Assembly (NCBI GenBank): GCA_964633815.1
Contig: CAZWHW010000021.1
Location: forward strand, 1-31,193
Source of the DNA: CALKZN01 sp964633815
Lineage (GTDB): Bacteria > Pseudomonadota > Gammaproteobacteria > Arenicellales > Arenicellaceae
Length of the DNA stretch: 31,193 nucleotides
Direction: 5' to 3'
Below are positions 29,938 to 31,193 of the stretch, in pieces. Under the pieces are notes generated by a model. It searched no databases, had not been told where the DNA came from, and was given only the letters and a program-made list of their open reading frames with translations. How positions within the stretch are numbered: position 1 is the stretch's first letter; the number at the start of each line of letters is the position of its first letter. A program made the translations under genes and the position numbers.

Positions 29938-30684
29938 ATGAAACAAGCCATATTATTAGTATTACTATTTTTCTTTAGCGTTAATATTCCTGCCAAAGAG
30001 AATATTTATATTGATAATGGAATTGCATCAAGTAAAGAAGTTTGGATTGACTCAGACTATAAAGCTTTATTACAAGCGCTAAAGGATAATAAAGTGCCTT
30101 ATCCTATCATTGACTCGGGTGAATCAGGCGATATTTTTTTAGCAATGGTTTCTGAGAAGAATTTACAGTTCTTTGATTTTTACCTATCGGATAAGGCTGG
30201 TTTAGGGCCAGCAAACTCGATTAAAAATGCATTGACGTTAGGTGTTTCAATGTTGGAAAACACGCGTTTTATTTTTCAATTATATTTAGAAGATTCGGTT
30301 AAATATGAACGAGAACTAGCTGAACAATTAGCATTTATGACTACTCTTAGTGGGAACCTGTTAATTGTGGCTAACAAGTTTGTAGAATTCAATGAAGGTA
30401 ATTTAACGGATGTACAAAAAAATGGTTTTAAAAAAATGCGTAGTGGATTAATGATGATCATGGATGGATTGATAGCGTCAATAAGTGAACCACAATTTTC
30501 TGATGCAAGTTTAACTTCTATGTCTGAATCATTAAATAAAAATATAAACAATTATTCTCAGCTTTATGATGAGGAAAATAGAAAAGTGATTATTGCACGA
30601 CTCGATATAGTAAAAAATAGGCAAGAAAACTCTTTTGTAAAATCTAATTTAACAAGTGCAATTGAGAAATTAAAAAGTAAATAA
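29938..30684 (+). CDS. Exported protein of unknown function
   Basis: Not recognised. The 248-residue product has a signal peptide (MKQAILLVLLFFFSVNIPAK, likely cleavage near residue 19-20) and no later membrane segment or lipobox. The mature part looks mostly helical and soluble. It contains FLAMVSEKNLQFFDFYLSDK, GVSMLENTRFIFQLYLEDSV, LAFMTTLSGNLLIVANKFVE and FKKMRSGLMMIMDGLIASIS. It has no cysteine and no obvious catalytic motif. It is preceded by a gap without a clear promoter and followed by an 81-bp convergent gap before the FkbM-type gene. It could be a small periplasmic protein specific to this lineage; no function is proposed. Confidence 0.8.
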   Translation: MKQAILLVLLFFFSVNIPAKENIYIDNGIASSKEVWIDSDYKALLQALKDNKVPYPIIDSGESGDIFLAMVSEKNLQFFDFYLSDKAGLGPANSIKNALTLGVSMLENTRFIFQLYLEDSVKYERELAEQLAFMTTLSGNLLIVANKFVEFNEGNLTDVQKNGFKKMRSGLMMIMDGLIASISEPQFSDASLTSMSESLNKNINNYSQLYDEENRKVIIARLDIVKNRQENSFVKSNLTSAIEKLKSK

Positions 30685-30765
30685 TAAAATATCTGTGACC
30701 AAATAAGTTTTAGTTTTTTGATTAAGCTGGAATATAAAGGTTAGCAATAAGGACTTATACAAATG

Positions 30766-31193
30766 CTAATGCTTCACAAACCCAAATTCATAAGCGCGTT
30801 CAGATAGCCAAAACAATTCATAACCCAAAGATTGCAATCTCTTAATTAGGGCAACGGTGTCGTCATAAGAAATGCCTTTATAGTTATAGTGAAATTCGAT
30901 CAAAAATTTATCGATGGAAATTTCACCGTCTAGGATGTTTGGCAAGGCTGACATTTCTGAGCCTTCGATATCGAGTTTTAGAATATCTATAAGAGTGTGA
31001 TCATTTTCTTGGCAGAGCGTGGCCAAATCTTTGACTTGGTAACTAATGGTTTGTTCTGGATATTTTCCGCCACGATTGACGGCTGAATAGTTATAACGCC
31101 CTAATCTTCTTGGAATATAAAATGATAACTCTCCACAATAATCAGCCAAGCCTAATGGCTGGAAGTTGAAAGTTTCGGGAAGATTTTGTTCTG
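30766..31193 (-). CDS. FkbM-family methyltransferase, C-terminal part (5' end outside the window)
   Basis: The minus-strand frame is open from the window edge to a TAG at 30766-30768, giving 142 visible residues. The TTG at 31147-31149 is an internal codon and not a start, since the frame continues to the edge as EQNLPETFNFQPLGLADYCG. The recognisable part is LIDILKLDIEGSEMSALPNI, the post-SAM-binding D-(I/V)-E-G-x-E segment of FkbM methyltransferases, and the end IEFHYNYKGISYDD with LGYELFWLSE. FkbM enzymes methylate hydroxyls on small molecules or on sugars in polysaccharides. A link with the nearby glycosyltransferase is plausible but the strands differ. Confidence 0.82.
   Translation of the reverse strand, partial: EQNLPETFNFQPLGLADYCGELSFYIPRRLGRYNYSAVNRGGKYPEQTISYQVKDLATLCQENDHTLIDILKLDIEGSEMSALPNILDGEISIDKFLIEFHYNYKGISYDDTVALIKRLQSLGYELFWLSERAYEFGFVKH

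Noticed and set aside
1..31193. tRNA or rRNA genes, CRISPR arrays, insertion sequences, prophage genes
   Set aside because: I looked through the intergenic regions for cloverleaf-like segments, regularly spaced repeats, transposase-like frames and terminal repeats and saw none.

Overview
This window is the replication-origin neighbourhood of an AT-rich gammaproteobacterial chromosome. The evidence is the gene order: dnaA/dnaN/gyrB next to rpmH-rnpA-yidD-yidC-mnmE, then mnmG-rsmG-parA-parB-atpIBEFHAGDC. A Gram-negative cell envelope is shown by MlaA, a 16-strand-type porin, lipoproteins and the Gram-negative YidC with a periplasmic domain. I cannot name the genus from sequence alone.

Layout. 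(1) 1-4043, plus strand: the end of an ArsR-type regulator, a membrane-anchored rhodanese without cysteine, then secB, gpsA, mlaA, apaH and apaG. (2) A 61-bp perfect palindrome at 4031-4091 separates this block from the convergent gyrB. (3) 4099-9297, minus strand: dnaA, dnaN and gyrB. recF is not between dnaN and gyrB; that gap holds two parS sites, each inside a 30-bp palindrome. The 195-bp dnaN-dnaA gap has four DnaA boxes and AT-rich DNA and is the best oriC candidate. (4) 9544-13490, plus strand: rpmH, rnpA, yidD, yidC and mnmE. (5) 13496-15840, minus strand: two tandem lipoproteins sharing a C-terminal motif, and a porin. (6) 16198-21317, plus strand: mnmG, a deleted sulfotransferase remnant, rsmG, an overlapping cupin-like gene, parA and parB. 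(7) 21433-28611, plus strand: the complete nine-gene ATP synthase operon with a recognisable promoter and terminator. (8) 28716 to the end: a family 4 glycosyltransferase, an unrecognised exported protein, and the 3' part of an FkbM-type methyltransferase on the minus strand.

How the genes work together. DnaA, the candidate oriC, DnaN and GyrB start and support replication. ParA, ParB and the parS pair segregate the origin. RpmH, RnpA, YidD and YidC link ribosome, RNase P and membrane insertion; YidC also inserts the c subunit of the ATP synthase encoded here. MnmE and MnmG jointly modify tRNA wobble uridines, and RsmG methylates 16S rRNA.

Most of the window is conserved housekeeping DNA. 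The less ordinary parts are the parS/terminator-like palindromes in the place of recF, the compact oriC candidate, the long palindrome after apaG, the lipoprotein pair, the sulfotransferase remnant, and the unassigned exported protein. I found no tRNA or rRNA gene, CRISPR array or insertion sequence.
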